The notes under the pieces are model-generated. The model had not been told where the DNA came from, made no database searches, and worked only from the letters and a program-made list of their open reading frames with translations. DNA of 64,000 bases from NCBI RefSeq assembly GCF_013340845.1, contig NZ_AP020335.1:1922001-1986000 (forward strand), written 5' to 3'. This document shows, in pieces, positions 16,922-26,607 of this stretch (position 1 is the stretch's first letter; every line of letters begins with the position of its first letter). This stretch comes from Hydrogenovibrio marinus. Lineage in GTDB: Bacteria; Pseudomonadota; Gammaproteobacteria; Thiomicrospirales; Thiomicrospiraceae. Position numbers and translations under genes: made by a program.

Positions 16922-18916
16922 CTAGTCGCCGCAGGCCAGCAGATATTCCAAAATCGGATTCGGCAACACACCCATATCTTTTTGCAGATACATCGGCAAG
17001 TAAGTCGGTTCGGCAACCATCCCTCTTTCAATCATCTCTTGGATGGTATTCAGATAGTGGAAGCTGGTCTTACCAACATACAGCGGCGTCAAGTTGTGGT
17101 TTTTGTAGATACGCAACGCGTCCTTCAACCCTCGCAAATACAAGAAGTCTTTGGTAAACCCACCTCCGCGATAAACGCGTGCAGTCAAGCGAAAAGCCTC
17201 ATCCTTATCCAACCCGTAGTCGTCCATCAACGCTTTGAAAGTATATGAAAAATCATAATGCTTCACCATCATGTTCACGGCAATCACGCGCAATGCCAAG
17301 GTTTGCAGACGCGGTAGGTTCAAGTTACCCGTCATAAACTCTGCCAAAATCGCCAAACCTTCTTGAGTGTAAGTATTGCCCGGCAAGCCAAGTTTGAAGA
17401 CCTTTAACTGCTGTTTGTTGGCGTTATAAGTCGTCACCATATGCACACCCAGTTCATGGTGGATAAGTGCGTCCAACTCCATATCATTCATCCGCATCGA
17501 TTTGTTGATGAGGATGGTTTTCTTACCGTTGTCGACCATCGCAGAGGCAATGATCTTATCCGTCACTTCAACATGACAGTGAATGTTGTAGTCATCCAAG
17601 GCTTTCATGAAGCGTTCTTTAGCTTGTTTGGCGTCAATACTGCGCTCGGCAAACTCTTCAAATGGCTTGGCATAGAGTAGAAAATGCGCCAGCTCAATAT
17701 CTTCATCACTCGGTTCGCCATAGTAGCGTAAAGAGTTATAAAGGAACTTGTCGGTACCCACGGTCGTCAACAGGTCAATCTTGGTGGCGTAAGCATCAAT
17801 GACGTCACGGTACATCTGCTGGATTGAGATATCCTTCACCGATGCTTCCGGCAACTTATACAGCTTTTCTCGGAACTCGAACGGGTTGATTTCCAACTGA
17901 CGATAAGTGAAGTCAGGCTCGTAGTTAAACCCTTTCGCAAAGAAGCGCTTTTTCTCACGCACGATGTTTTTCGGGTTGATATAGGCAAGCGTCTCGATGC
18001 CTTTACACAAACGGTGTAATTTGGCATCCAACTTCTCGACATTCGGGTCGATTTCCGACGACAGCATTTCAGTTTTACGCTTAGGCGTCTTTGGCTTATG
18101 TTGCTTGGCGAAAAACAATGCCGTGTTCAAAAAGCGTTCTTTCAACTCTGCTTTCAAGGTATCCAACACCAGTGGATAAGGCTCGCCGCTTTGTTCATCC
18201 ATGAAGACCTTTTTCACTTCAGTCGGCAAAGCTAGCGTGTTTTTGAAATTGTTTTTAACGAAAGTCGCCAGATACCCTCGCCCCCAGAACACTTCGTTAA
18301 TGGCCGAGCGAGAAGAAATATTAGGCAATTCGATGGAATTCAATGAATGATTCCAATGCTGGATGACTTTATCCCAACGTACCGAATCAAGCTGCTCGGT
18401 ACCGATATTGAAAACCGGTGGTTCTTGACCTTCCATACGCAAATAATTGTAGGAATGCATGTCATAAACCAAACAGTTACCGTGGCGTTTTTCGGTTTTT
18501 TTAATCAACGCGCCCAAAATACGATAGAACAAAGCATGCTTATCCAAGCTACGTTGTTTGACGTCTTCAGACAAAGGCGTTTGCCAAACCTGTTTACCCC
18601 AAGCTTCTTCATACACGCAGTTTTCCGGCGCACGGTTCAGGTCGTATTCATAGCGAGAATCTAACGCGGTGATGGTGATTGGCATGGAGGCAATCATCTC
18701 ACCTGTAAAAGGGTCTTCTTCAAACAAGCGCTCAGACTCATTCAACGTGCACAAATCGACCAACTCATCTCTCAGTTGATGTCCATCATGGATGGCAGCA
18801 CAAATGAAGAAACCGTAATCTTCTATTTTGATTTCAAGCAGATTTTCTACACGGGCATGGAACAACTTTCCTTTATCTATGGCTTTTAAACAAGCTTTTT
18901 CGCTCCATTCAAACAT
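16922..18916 (-). CDS. N-formylglutamate amidohydrolase / DUF1704 QEGLA-motif fusion
   Basis: 664 residues. The N-terminal part (about 40-245) resembles N-formylglutamate amidohydrolase, with AAIHDGHQLRDEL and VYDMHSYNY as metal-site motifs. The C-terminal part (about 290-650) is the flavohaemoglobin-expression-modulating QEGLA family (DUF1704), a zinc-peptidase fold with HHELGVH (about residue 485) and TQEGLA (about residue 515). Eukaryotic MATCAP tubulin tyrosine carboxypeptidases share DUF1704. It overlaps the upstream ATP-grasp ligase gene by eight bases. I infer a peptide ligase and hydrolase unit acting on an unknown small peptide or protein tail; the product is not known. Confidence 0.85.
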   Translation of the reverse strand: MFEWSEKACLKAIDKGKLFHARVENLLEIKIEDYGFFICAAIHDGHQLRDELVDLCTLNESERLFEEDPFTGEMIASMPITITALDSRYEYDLNRAPENCVYEEAWGKQVWQTPLSEDVKQRSLDKHALFYRILGALIKKTEKRHGNCLVYDMHSYNYLRMEGQEPPVFNIGTEQLDSVRWDKVIQHWNHSLNSIELPNISSRSAINEVFWGRGYLATFVKNNFKNTLALPTEVKKVFMDEQSGEPYPLVLDTLKAELKERFLNTALFFAKQHKPKTPKRKTEMLSSEIDPNVEKLDAKLHRLCKGIETLAYINPKNIVREKKRFFAKGFNYEPDFTYRQLEINPFEFREKLYKLPEASVKDISIQQMYRDVIDAYATKIDLLTTVGTDKFLYNSLRYYGEPSDEDIELAHFLLYAKPFEEFAERSIDAKQAKERFMKALDDYNIHCHVEVTDKIIASAMVDNGKKTILINKSMRMNDMELDALIHHELGVHMVTTYNANKQQLKVFKLGLPGNTYTQEGLAILAEFMTGNLNLPRLQTLALRVIAVNMMVKHYDFSYTFKALMDDYGLDKDEAFRLTARVYRGGGFTKDFLYLRGLKDALRIYKNHNLTPLYVGKTSFHYLNTIQEMIERGMVAEPTYLPMYLQKDMGVLPNPILEYLLACGD

Positions 18917-19937
18917 CTTTCATTGCCTCTAAAAACTCGGCTTTACGGGCGGAGATATTACGTTTACGTTTGGCGACACTTTCAACAAAATCAATAATTT
19001 TCGTTTGCAGTTTGACGCGGTTCAATTTGTTGATACGCATGATTCCGCCAGGACTGAGAACATTAACTTCAATCAGCTTACCGTTGATGACGTCGATCCC
19101 CACAAAGTACAAACCATCACGCACCAATTTTGGTCCAATCAATCGACAAAGGTCTTTTTCAGTTTGCGTTAAGTGGTGTTTTTGTACCGTACCACCAGCA
19201 TGAACATTTGAGCGCAAATCACCCGTTGCTGGCACACGCTTCATCGCGCCGATGGCTTGGCCATTCAACATCAAGATACGTACATCGCCTTGATCGGCAC
19301 CTTCTACATATTCCTGCAAAATGACGTAATTGCCTTTTTCACTACTGTTGATATAAAAATCCAACAGCGAAGAGAAACTGGCAACGGCTTGTTTTTCGAC
19401 CATGATGACACCATGACCACCATAACCGTCCAGCGGTTTCATAATCATTTTTCCTGACTCGGAATTTTTCAAGACCGACTCAAGATATTCCGGTGTTTTC
19501 GACACATAGGTCTTAGGAATAAAACGGTTATCAGGGTCGTCAAAAGAACTGGTGTATAGCTTGTTGTTGGCAATACGCAAGCCATCAATATCGTTCATGA
19601 TAAAAACGTCGTCACGCACCGAATCCAAGAAGTTCAACGCTGTCACATTCAACGGCGGGTTGGAGCGCATGATAATGGCATCAAACCCCGCCAAGGGTAA
19701 TTTCACCTTGCGGAACTTCGCTTTCTTATAGAACGTGACGATTTTAGCCGGTGTCGGTTCATGCTGATCAAACACTTGGCAGAAAGCCATGGCAGTCGAC
19801 TCACGCATGGTCAGGTTGTGTACCGTCGCCAATGCCACTGTGTGTCCTCTGGAGACGCATTCATGCACCATGCGTATGGTGGAATCCGTTTCCGGTTCTA
19901 CTTTTTCCCAAGGGTACATAATAAATAGAATATTCAC
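18909..19937 (-). CDS. ATP-grasp ligase, glutathione synthetase-like
   Basis: 342 residues from GTG 19937, preceded by GGAGG nine bases upstream; the longer frame lacks a ribosome-binding site. The N-terminus NILFIMYPWEKVEPETDSTIRMVHECVSRGH resembles GshB. The ATP-grasp core shows MIMKPLDGYGGHGVIMV, ILQEYVEGADQGDVRILMLNG and GIDVINGKLIEVNVLSPGG. The family joins a carboxylate to an amine with ATP. It could be a true glutathione synthetase, but no glutamate-cysteine ligase is adjacent and its constant partner is the DUF1704 fusion, so another peptide product is possible. The genes overlap by eight bases and are surely one operon. Confidence 0.85.
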   Translation of the reverse strand: MNILFIMYPWEKVEPETDSTIRMVHECVSRGHTVALATVHNLTMRESTAMAFCQVFDQHEPTPAKIVTFYKKAKFRKVKLPLAGFDAIIMRSNPPLNVTALNFLDSVRDDVFIMNDIDGLRIANNKLYTSSFDDPDNRFIPKTYVSKTPEYLESVLKNSESGKMIMKPLDGYGGHGVIMVEKQAVASFSSLLDFYINSSEKGNYVILQEYVEGADQGDVRILMLNGQAIGAMKRVPATGDLRSNVHAGGTVQKHHLTQTEKDLCRLIGPKLVRDGLYFVGIDVINGKLIEVNVLSPGGIMRINKLNRVKLQTKIIDFVESVAKRKRNISARKAEFLEAMKDV

Positions 19938-20009
19938 GTGGCACTGCCTCCAATTTGTGAATCGACCGACTAAAAACCCAGCTTGAAACCGCTTTATTTC
20001 AGGGCTCAA

Positions 20010-20189
20010 AATATCGTGGCGATATTACCTGAAAGCGTTTCAAAAGGTAAGCGAAATATCGCGTCTTTTACTTATTTTCATCCATTTGTCATCTAGCCTG
20101 ATGCAAGCAGAATTTCACTTGCCTTTAGACGTTTTACATGCAGAATGAAAAGTATCAATTTGCGGCCGAATTTTGAGATCAATATCGCA
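20010..20189. promoter_or_regulatory. Cluster of AATATCG half-sites in the 300-bp divergent gap
   Basis: The gap 19938-20312 holds the promoters of the ATP-grasp operon and the DMT exporter. It contains AATATCG-TGG-CGATATT (20010-20026, perfect palindrome), a further AATATCGC at 20055-20062 that pairs with GCGATATT, and another AATATCGC at 20181-20188. Repeated half-sites of one word suggest binding by a dimeric regulator. I see no coding region here. Confidence 0.5.
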
Positions 20190-20312
20190 CTTTTTACTTC
20201 ACGTTGTCACGAACGTTTTTTTATGACATTTACCTTATCACTACAATCTGATGACGACAAATAGAAAATCCTTACCATTATTTATATCACTTTCCCTTGG
20301 CAGGGTTGTGTG

Positions 20313-21197
20313 ATGCACTCTGACTTTGCGAACACCAGCCCTCAAAGAAAAGGAGAGTTCTTCGCTTTGAGCCTGACTTTTATCGAAGCCTGGTTTCCAA
20401 TTTTCGCAACCTTTACCGTCACGGCATTAGGTCCACTGCACGCTTATTTTTATAGCTTGGTAATCGCTTCTGTCGCTTTAATTTTCTGGTGGTTATTCAG
20501 AAAACGACAGCGGGAAATCTTTAACAAAGAAGCATATTTCTCTTTGTTTATGATCTGCATGCTGATTACGACGTTATTCGCCCTAGTCTTTCTCGGGCTA
20601 CGCTACACCTCTGCTAACAATGTCGCCATCATCCTATTTCTGCAAATTCTGTTCACTTATCTTTTTCTTGGAAGACGGCAAGGAGAAACCCTCAACCTGC
20701 CTCATAGTCTCGGTGTCATCCTGATGACTCTCGGCGCTGTTCTGGTACTTTTCCCAAAACACTTCAGCCTACATATTGGGGATGCCATGGTTTTAGGGGC
20801 GGCGATTATCGCGCCTTTCGTCAACCTATACCAAAAGCGTGCGCGACGTCATGTATCAAGTGAAACAATTTTGCTGACACGCTCCATTTTGGCATTACCG
20901 TTCATTTATCTTCTTGCGATTATTTTCGAGCCATCACCTAGCTGGCAACTCGTCCAAAGCCAATGGATTTGGCTATTGCTGACAGGCACATTGGTGTTTG
21001 TTGTTGCCAAGATTCTCTGGGTAGAAGCGGTCTTTCTATTACCCATCACCAAGGTCAACGCTCTTTTCGCCCTGGCTCCTTTGATGACAATAGGCTTATC
21101 CTACTGGGTACTTGACCAAGCACCAACCTTATCTCAATTGATTGGTGTCTTTCCGATATTGATAGGCGGCTATCTCATTACCCGTCGGGTTGCATAA
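20313..21197 (+). CDS. EamA/DMT-family transporter
   Basis: 294 residues from ATG 20313 (a GTG lies directly before it). About ten hydrophobic helices run from residue 20 to 292 in two fivefold halves typical of the drug/metabolite superfamily; a conserved pattern such as LRYTSANNVAIILFLQILFTYLFLG appears in the first half and ITKVNALFALAPLMTIGLSYW in the second. It sits in the inner membrane and probably exports an amino acid or other small metabolite, but the substrate cannot be read from the sequence. It stands alone between the AATATCG cluster and a weak hairpin. Confidence 0.9.
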   Translation: MHSDFANTSPQRKGEFFALSLTFIEAWFPIFATFTVTALGPLHAYFYSLVIASVALIFWWLFRKRQREIFNKEAYFSLFMICMLITTLFALVFLGLRYTSANNVAIILFLQILFTYLFLGRRQGETLNLPHSLGVILMTLGAVLVLFPKHFSLHIGDAMVLGAAIIAPFVNLYQKRARRHVSSETILLTRSILALPFIYLLAIIFEPSPSWQLVQSQWIWLLLTGTLVFVVAKILWVEAVFLLPITKVNALFALAPLMTIGLSYWVLDQAPTLSQLIGVFPILIGGYLITRRVA

Positions 21198-21214
21198 CGG
21201 GCAAATGCGCAGCA

Positions 21215-21238
21215 CCCCCAACCTGGCAGATTTTATCC
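21215..21238 (-). repeat. Dispersed repeat copy, intergenic
   Basis: CCCCCAACCTGGCAGATTTT follows the DMT gene as a single copy. It is directly followed by a small hairpin (CCATG-TTTATT-CATGG, 21237-21252, then TTTT) that could serve as a weak terminator. Confidence 0.8.
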
Positions 21239-21315
21239 ATGTTTATTCATGGTTTTCTGGTAAACGATTAAGCTAAAATAGAATCAATTCACTTTAATCC
21301 AAGGCAAACATAGTC

Positions 21316-21900
21316 ATGAATAAAATGATCTTTCGTTCCTCATTTATCGGCGGGCTTTTCACTTCGTTACTGTTACTATCTGGCTGCTCCATGATTCAGG
21401 TCAGTCAAGATTACGACCCTAAAGCAGATTTCACACAGTTGCATAGTTACCAGTGGCTACCGGCAGACATGCAAACCAAACCCAAAGCGAGTGATTTTGA
21501 AAAAACCAACCCCCTGATTGCCAAACGCATTGAAACCGCTTTAGTGCATGAATTAAGCTTGAAAGGACAATCGATTGTCGACAAAGGTGCGGATGCCTAT
21601 ATTACCTACCACATCAGCTCTATGTCTAAAATTCGTTCCAGCCCGGTCACAACCTCTATCGGCTTTGGAACAGGCATGGGCAGTGGTGTGTACACTGGCT
21701 TTGGATTTCAAACAGGTAGCGATGTCGAACAGTACCAAGAAGGACAATTGATCGTTGATGTGCTCAGCTTAAAAGGGCAATTATTGTGGCGCGGTACCAG
21801 CTCTACACCACTGGAAGATCACTCTACACCAGAAGAAACCACCCAACTGGTCAATGAAATCATGCAAAAATTGATGGCGCAATATCCACCAAAGAAATAA
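21316..21900 (+). CDS. DUF4136 outer-membrane-type lipoprotein
   Basis: 194 residues. The signal peptide ends in a lipobox (LLLLSGCS, cysteine at about residue 24), so the mature protein is lipid-anchored. The rest fits DUF4136: SQDYDPKADFTQLHSYQW at the start, ITYHISSMSK in the middle, and a glycine-rich SIGFGTGMGSGVYTGFGF stretch followed by EGQLIVDVLSLKGQLLWRGT. The function of the family is unknown; members are periplasm-facing envelope proteins. It has its own promoter region after the repeat at 21215 and is convergent with chrA. Confidence 0.88.
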   Translation: MNKMIFRSSFIGGLFTSLLLLSGCSMIQVSQDYDPKADFTQLHSYQWLPADMQTKPKASDFEKTNPLIAKRIETALVHELSLKGQSIVDKGADAYITYHISSMSKIRSSPVTTSIGFGTGMGSGVYTGFGFQTGSDVEQYQEGQLIVDVLSLKGQLLWRGTSSTPLEDHSTPEETTQLVNEIMQKLMAQYPPKK

Positions 21901-21912
21901 TGATTTAGACAA

Positions 21913-23280
21913 TCAGAAAATCAAGGTGACCAAGCCTAGCGCGGCGCTAAGCAGAATCACCTGAATAAAACCCCAGTTTTTCCAAAACAACAGCCCTATC
22001 GCCAGCGCACTGATGCCGATTGCGATGGGGTCAACTGCCAGCCAGCCCTCAAGATTTTCAAAAAGTTTAGGAGCATGCGGCCAAAAGACGTGATACCCGA
22101 AAAATACCGCAAGGTTTAACATCACACCAACCAATGCCGCACTGATTGCCATCAACAACCCTTTTAGCTTTGTGTTTTCACGCCCAGCTTCCACCAAAGG
22201 CGCTCCAGCCAAAATCAGCAGAAAAGAAGGTAAGAAACTGAAGAACGTGACCACGCCTGCCGCCAAAAGTCCGTTTAAGAACGGCGACAAGGTCGGCAAC
22301 GTTTCTTGCCCCCAGCCTCCGACAAAACCAATAAAGGTAACAATCATAATGAGTGGCCCCGGTGTTGTTTCACCCAATGCTAAACCATCCATCATCTGTG
22401 GTGCAGTTAACCAAGAAAAATGCTCAACCGCGCCTTGATAAACATAAGGCAAAACCGCATAGGCGCCACCAAACGTCAGCCAAGCGGCCTTGGTGAAAAA
22501 CCATCCCATTTGCACCAGTGCTGAATTAACATCGCCAGTCCATACAATTAACCCTGCCATGGCTGAAGCCCAGAGAGCCAAGCCCAGTAATACGACATGA
22601 AACAGTTTCCGCCAGTGGAATTTGGTGTGCGCCAATACCGTATCATCGTCTATCAACGCCTTCTCACTACTGTCTCCTACAACTGTAGCGGTCGGCTTAG
22701 CTTCTAAAATACGCGGGGAAACAACGCTCATTACCAATGCTATGGCTAGTGCTGACAGCATAATCAAAGGGAAAGGTAAATTGAAAACAGCAATGGCGAC
22801 AAACGCCCCTATTGCCAACCACCATAAGGCAGCATGATGCAGTACTCGGCTTGCCAGACGATAAACGGCAACCACGACAATCGCAAAAACCGCGGGCTTA
22901 ATGCCGTAGAAAATAGCGGTTATCCACGCCAAATGACCATAAGTCAAATAGACCCAACTGAGGAAAACCAATAGGAAAAACGCCGGCAAGATAAATAGCA
23001 GACCAGCAGCAATTCCACCGACCGTACCATGCATCAACCACCCCATATAGGTCGCAAGCTGTTGGGCTTCTGGCCCGGGAAGCAGCATGGTGTAATTCAA
23101 CGCATTTAGAAAGCGCTTTTCTGAAACCCATCGACGCCTTTCCACCAACTCTTGATACATCAAACTGATTTGCCCCGCTGGCCCACCAAAACTGATCAAT
23201 CCTAGCTTCAACCAGTACAGCAAAGCCGTCAGAAAGGGAATCATCGGTTTAGCATTGGAAGCTTGTGTTGGCTGTGACAT
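21913..23280 (-). CDS. chrA: Chromate transporter ChrA, long-chain type
   Basis: About 455 residues from ATG 23280 (MSQPTQ); the frame is open further upstream, but that part runs through a dispersed repeat and has no membrane-protein character. Two homologous halves are present: ISFGGPAGQISLMYQELVERRRW with LPGPEAQQLATYMGW in the first, and TFGGAYAVLPYVYQ with DGLALGETTPGPLIM in the second. This is the long CHR family, which exports chromate or, more generally, sulfate-like oxyanions by proton antiport. A sulfur oxidiser could use it for sulfate, but that is a guess. The start is uncertain by a few codons. Confidence 0.9.
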   Translation of the reverse strand: MSQPTQASNAKPMIPFLTALLYWLKLGLISFGGPAGQISLMYQELVERRRWVSEKRFLNALNYTMLLPGPEAQQLATYMGWLMHGTVGGIAAGLLFILPAFFLLVFLSWVYLTYGHLAWITAIFYGIKPAVFAIVVVAVYRLASRVLHHAALWWLAIGAFVAIAVFNLPFPLIMLSALAIALVMSVVSPRILEAKPTATVVGDSSEKALIDDDTVLAHTKFHWRKLFHVVLLGLALWASAMAGLIVWTGDVNSALVQMGWFFTKAAWLTFGGAYAVLPYVYQGAVEHFSWLTAPQMMDGLALGETTPGPLIMIVTFIGFVGGWGQETLPTLSPFLNGLLAAGVVTFFSFLPSFLLILAGAPLVEAGRENTKLKGLLMAISAALVGVMLNLAVFFGYHVFWPHAPKLFENLEGWLAVDPIAIGISALAIGLLFWKNWGFIQVILLSAALGLVTLIF

Positions 23281-23363
23281 CTTGCGGTACAACATTAAAA
23301 TCAAATTGTTTGTTATTTTAAACGATAAAAGTGACGCCTTCGTTACGAGAACATCACTAGAAG

Positions 23364-23384
23364 AAAATCTGCCAGGTTGGGGGA
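23364..23384 (+). repeat. Dispersed repeat copy, intergenic
   Basis: AAAATCTGCCAGGTTGGGGG, the longest form of the repeat with the AAAATCT flank. It lies in the 230-bp gap between the divergent chrA and D-lactate dehydrogenase-like genes, upstream of the true chrA start. Confidence 0.85.
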
Positions 23385-23514
23385 TATTTTTCTTTCTTAC
23401 CGCAAAGATTAAGGTGGGCGTTGTCATCAAAAACTGCTTTAATAGAAAATCCTAAAACACACGAAAGTGGCGATACAGCTCCTATCAAAATCACAGACGC
23501 ATCGGAGAAAACTC

Positions 23515-24507
23515 ATGAAACTGGCTTTTTTCAGCACCACCAAAACCGATAAACGCTTGTTTGATTCCGCCAAAAAGAACTACGATGTGGAAATCGACTA
23601 CTTCGAACACCATTTATCAGAAAAAACCGTTGCCTTGGCGCAACCTTATGATGCCGTTTGTGTCTTTGTGAATGATGACGTGACAGATAAGGTGATTGCC
23701 AAACTTCATGACTATGGCATTCGTTTGATTCTATTACGCTGTGCGGGTTTCAACCAAGTGGATATCGCGGCGGCCAATCAACACGGCATGACGGTACTGC
23801 GTGTTCCCGACTACTCACCTATGGCGGTTGCAGAGCATGCCTTGGCAATGATGATGAGTTTAAACCGCAAAACCTACAAAGCCTATAACCGCGTTCGTGA
23901 CAGCAACTTCTCGTTGGAAGGATTACTTGGCTTCGATATGTTTAATAAAACCGCTGGTGTAGTTGGAACGGGGCATATCGGTTATCACATGGCACGCATC
24001 CTGAAAGGGCTTGGATTAGAGGTGCTGGCTTATGACGTCAAACAAAACCCGGAAGTCTTAGCACTTGGCGTAAAGTATGTGAATTTGGATACGCTTTATG
24101 CAAAGTCTGACGTCATTTCACTACATGTTCCGTTGTTCAAGGAAACCCACCATCTCATCAACGAGCAATCCATCGCCAAAATGAAATCAGGAGTGATGAT
24201 TATCAACACCAGTCGTGGCGGGATATTGGATGCTAGTGCCGTAGTGGATGCATTGAAATCGGGTCAAATCGGTTATTTGGGGATTGATGTTTATGAGCAG
24301 GAAGCAGACTTGTTTTTTGAAGATCGCTCAGAGCAAATCATTCAAGACGACCTCTTTGAACGCTTACTCATGTTTCCGAATGTACTGGTCACCGCGCATC
24401 AGGGTTTCTACACCAAAGAAGCGCTATGTCATATCGTTGAAACAACGTTGGATAATTTGAAGCGTTTCAAAAAAGAAACAATATTGGTTGGCAATCAAGT
24501 GAAATAG
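23515..24507 (+). CDS. ldhA: D-2-hydroxyacid dehydrogenase, D-lactate type
   Basis: 330 residues from ATG 23515, preceded by GGAGA; a longer frame from 23467 has no such site. The NAD-binding fold carries GVVGTGHIGYHMARIL (about residue 146), the substrate arginine is in NTSRGGILD (about 230), the glutamate in DVYEQEADLFFED (about 264) and the catalytic histidine in TAHQGFYT (about 295). The sequence is close to E. coli LdhA, with the typical ADLFFEDRS segment. It reduces pyruvate to D-lactate, or possibly another 2-oxoacid. A strong terminator follows, shared with the convergent htpG. Confidence 0.92.
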   Translation: MKLAFFSTTKTDKRLFDSAKKNYDVEIDYFEHHLSEKTVALAQPYDAVCVFVNDDVTDKVIAKLHDYGIRLILLRCAGFNQVDIAAANQHGMTVLRVPDYSPMAVAEHALAMMMSLNRKTYKAYNRVRDSNFSLEGLLGFDMFNKTAGVVGTGHIGYHMARILKGLGLEVLAYDVKQNPEVLALGVKYVNLDTLYAKSDVISLHVPLFKETHHLINEQSIAKMKSGVMIINTSRGGILDASAVVDALKSGQIGYLGIDVYEQEADLFFEDRSEQIIQDDLFERLLMFPNVLVTAHQGFYTKEALCHIVETTLDNLKRFKKETILVGNQVK

Positions 24508-24527
24508 CTTTCACTCGCCAAGAAACA

Positions 24528-24553
24528 AAAAAAGGGCTCCAAGGAGCCCTTTT
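24528..24553. terminator. Bidirectional Rho-independent terminator
   Basis: AAAAGGGCTCC-AA-GGAGCCCTTTT is a perfect stem with A run before and T run after, between the convergent ldhA and htpG. Confidence 0.93.
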
Positions 24554-24573
24554 AGTTGTCTAGCGGAAGTGCC

Positions 24574-26466
24574 TTAAATGACTTCTGCCAACAAGCTATT
24601 CATACGCTTGATGAAGTCTGCCGGACGTTCCAACTGATCGCCCTCAGCGAGCTGAGCTTGCTCAAGCAAGAACAACGACCATTCTTTTACCTTATCTTCC
24701 GCATCAATTGCCTCAAGCTTTTTCACCAGAGGATGCGTCGGATTCAGCTCAAGAACAGGTTTCTGCTTAGGCATCGCTTGCCCCATCTGCTCCATGATTC
24801 TCGCCATATGGGCAGACATATCGCCTTCTGCACTCACAACACAAGCAGGAGAATCTGTCAGACGATGCGTAATACGCACATCAGAAACCAAGTCTTCAAT
24901 CGCCGTTTTGACCTTTTCAGTAATCGCTTCACGCGCTTTCTTGTCTTCCTCGGTCAATTCGGCTTCATCTTCCGCTTCAAACTCTTTCAAGTCCGCAGAG
25001 GTGATAGACTTCAATTGCTTGCCGTCAAACTCAGTCAAATGGGCCACTAACCACTCGTCAATGCGATCGGTCAGCAACAACACCTCAATACCCTTTTTAC
25101 GGAACATTTCAAGGTGAGGGCTACCTGACGCCGCTGCATAGCTATCACCCGTAATAAAGTAGATCGCTTGCTGATCTTCTTTCATACGGTCGACATAGTC
25201 TTGCAAAGAGACACGCTGCTCTTGTGTTGAAGACTCATGTGTTGTGGTGAACCTTAGCAACTTAGCAATCTTCTCTTTATTGGCATAATCTTCAATGACG
25301 CCTTCTTTCATGACGTTACCGAACTGATCCCAGAAAGTATTGAAATCGGTTTGATCTTCCTCCTTCGCCATTTTTTCCAAGCTGTCCAATACACGTTTAA
25401 CAGATGCAGAACGAATCTTATCGACCACCTTGTTGCTTTGTAGGATTTCACGTGACACGTTCAAAGGCAAATCATTTGAATCAATCACACCACGAACAAA
25501 GCGTAAATAAGCAGGCAATAGGTTTTCAGCGTCATCCATGATGAACACACGCTTCACATAGAGCTTCAATCCATAACGGCGATCACGGTCATACAAGTCA
25601 AATGGCGCACGTTTTGGAACATACAACAAAGAGGTATATTCCAACGTTCCTTCCACTTTGTTGTGAAGTGTCGTCAAAGGGGTTTCAAAATCATGTGAAA
25701 GGGTTTGATAGAAGTTGTTATACTCTTCATCCGTCAACTCAGACTTTGGCTGAGTCCAAATCGCAGTCGCCTTATTGACCTGCTCCAGTGACTTTTCACC
25801 GTTTGGCTTACCTTCATCATCAAGCTCTTCTTTCCACATCTTGATTGGGAAGTTGATATGGTCAGAATAGGTCGTGATGATATTTTTCAGGCGGAAGTCG
25901 CTCAGGAACTCATCCATATCTTCTTTCAAATGCAGGGTGATTTCGGTTCCCTTAGTGTCTTTCTCAATGGTTTCGAGTGTGTACTCGCCTTCACCATCAG
26001 ATTCCCAACGGGTTGCATTGGCTTTATCATCCCCCGCTCGACGCGTGTTCAAGGTAACCTTATCTGCAACAATAAACGATGCATAGAAACCAACCCCGAA
26101 CTGACCAATCAAATGGCTGTCTTTTGCCTGATCACCAGACAGGTTTTCCAAAAACTTCTTCGTCCCTGAGTTGGCAATCGTACCGATGTTGGCAATAACC
26201 TCGTCACGCGTCATGCCGATACCGTTATCGGAAATCGTCACAGTGCGCGCATCTTTGTCAAAATCAACCAAAATGGACAGCTCAGATTCACCTTCGGTCA
26301 AGGCATCATTAGAAACTGACTCGAATCTCAACTTATCCAAAGCATCGGAAGCGTTAGAGACTAACTCTCTCAAAAAGATTTCTTTATTACTGTAAAGGGC
26401 GTGAATCATCAACTTCAGCAGCTGATTGACTTCTGTTTGAAAGGCATGAGTTTCGGTATGACTCAT
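24574..26466 (-). CDS. htpG: Molecular chaperone HtpG (Hsp90)
   Basis: 630 residues, the usual size. It starts with [41 protein letters not shown], the Bergerat-fold ATP pocket, followed by [12 protein letters not shown] and [12 protein letters not shown]. The middle domain has the catalytic arginine region in NVSREILQ, and the C-terminal dimerisation domain ends [10 protein letters not shown]. HtpG refolds or stabilises cytoplasmic clients together with DnaK. It stands as a single gene with terminators at both ends. The sequence before the start, with GGAGAAC, is an ordinary ribosome-binding site; no sigma-32 promoter was clear to me. Confidence 0.98.
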
Positions 26467-26560
26467 TCTATCGTTCTCCTAATTTTACGATTTCATCAAT
26501 GATTGTTTTAAGCTCTTAGTTAAGTAAGGTTCATCCTGTTTTTTTCAAGAGCCAAAAACA

Positions 26561-26590
26561 AAAAAAGCGCAGAAAACTGCGCTTTTTTTA
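26561..26590 (-). terminator. Rho-independent terminator behind the DUF302-like gene
   Basis: AAAAAAGCGCAG-AAAA-CTGCGCTTTTTT forms a six-base-pair GC-rich stem flanked by A and T runs. On the minus strand it follows the gene ending at 26608; read the other way it could also insulate the htpG promoter. Confidence 0.88.
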
Positions 26591-26607
26591 GGTTTCAACC
26601 CTGATAA

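Noticed and set aside
18909-20009. Longer start for the ATP-grasp ligase
   Set aside because: The first 24 residues lack similarity to the family and a ribosome-binding site; GTG 19937 has GGAGG in front.
21913-23430. 505-residue version of ChrA
   Set aside because: The added N-terminus is translated from intergenic DNA containing a dispersed repeat; ChrA homology starts after the ATG at 23280.
24556-25050. Open frame opposite htpG on the plus strand
   Set aside because: It is antisense to a highly conserved gene with no ribosome-binding site; its composition mirrors htpG codons.
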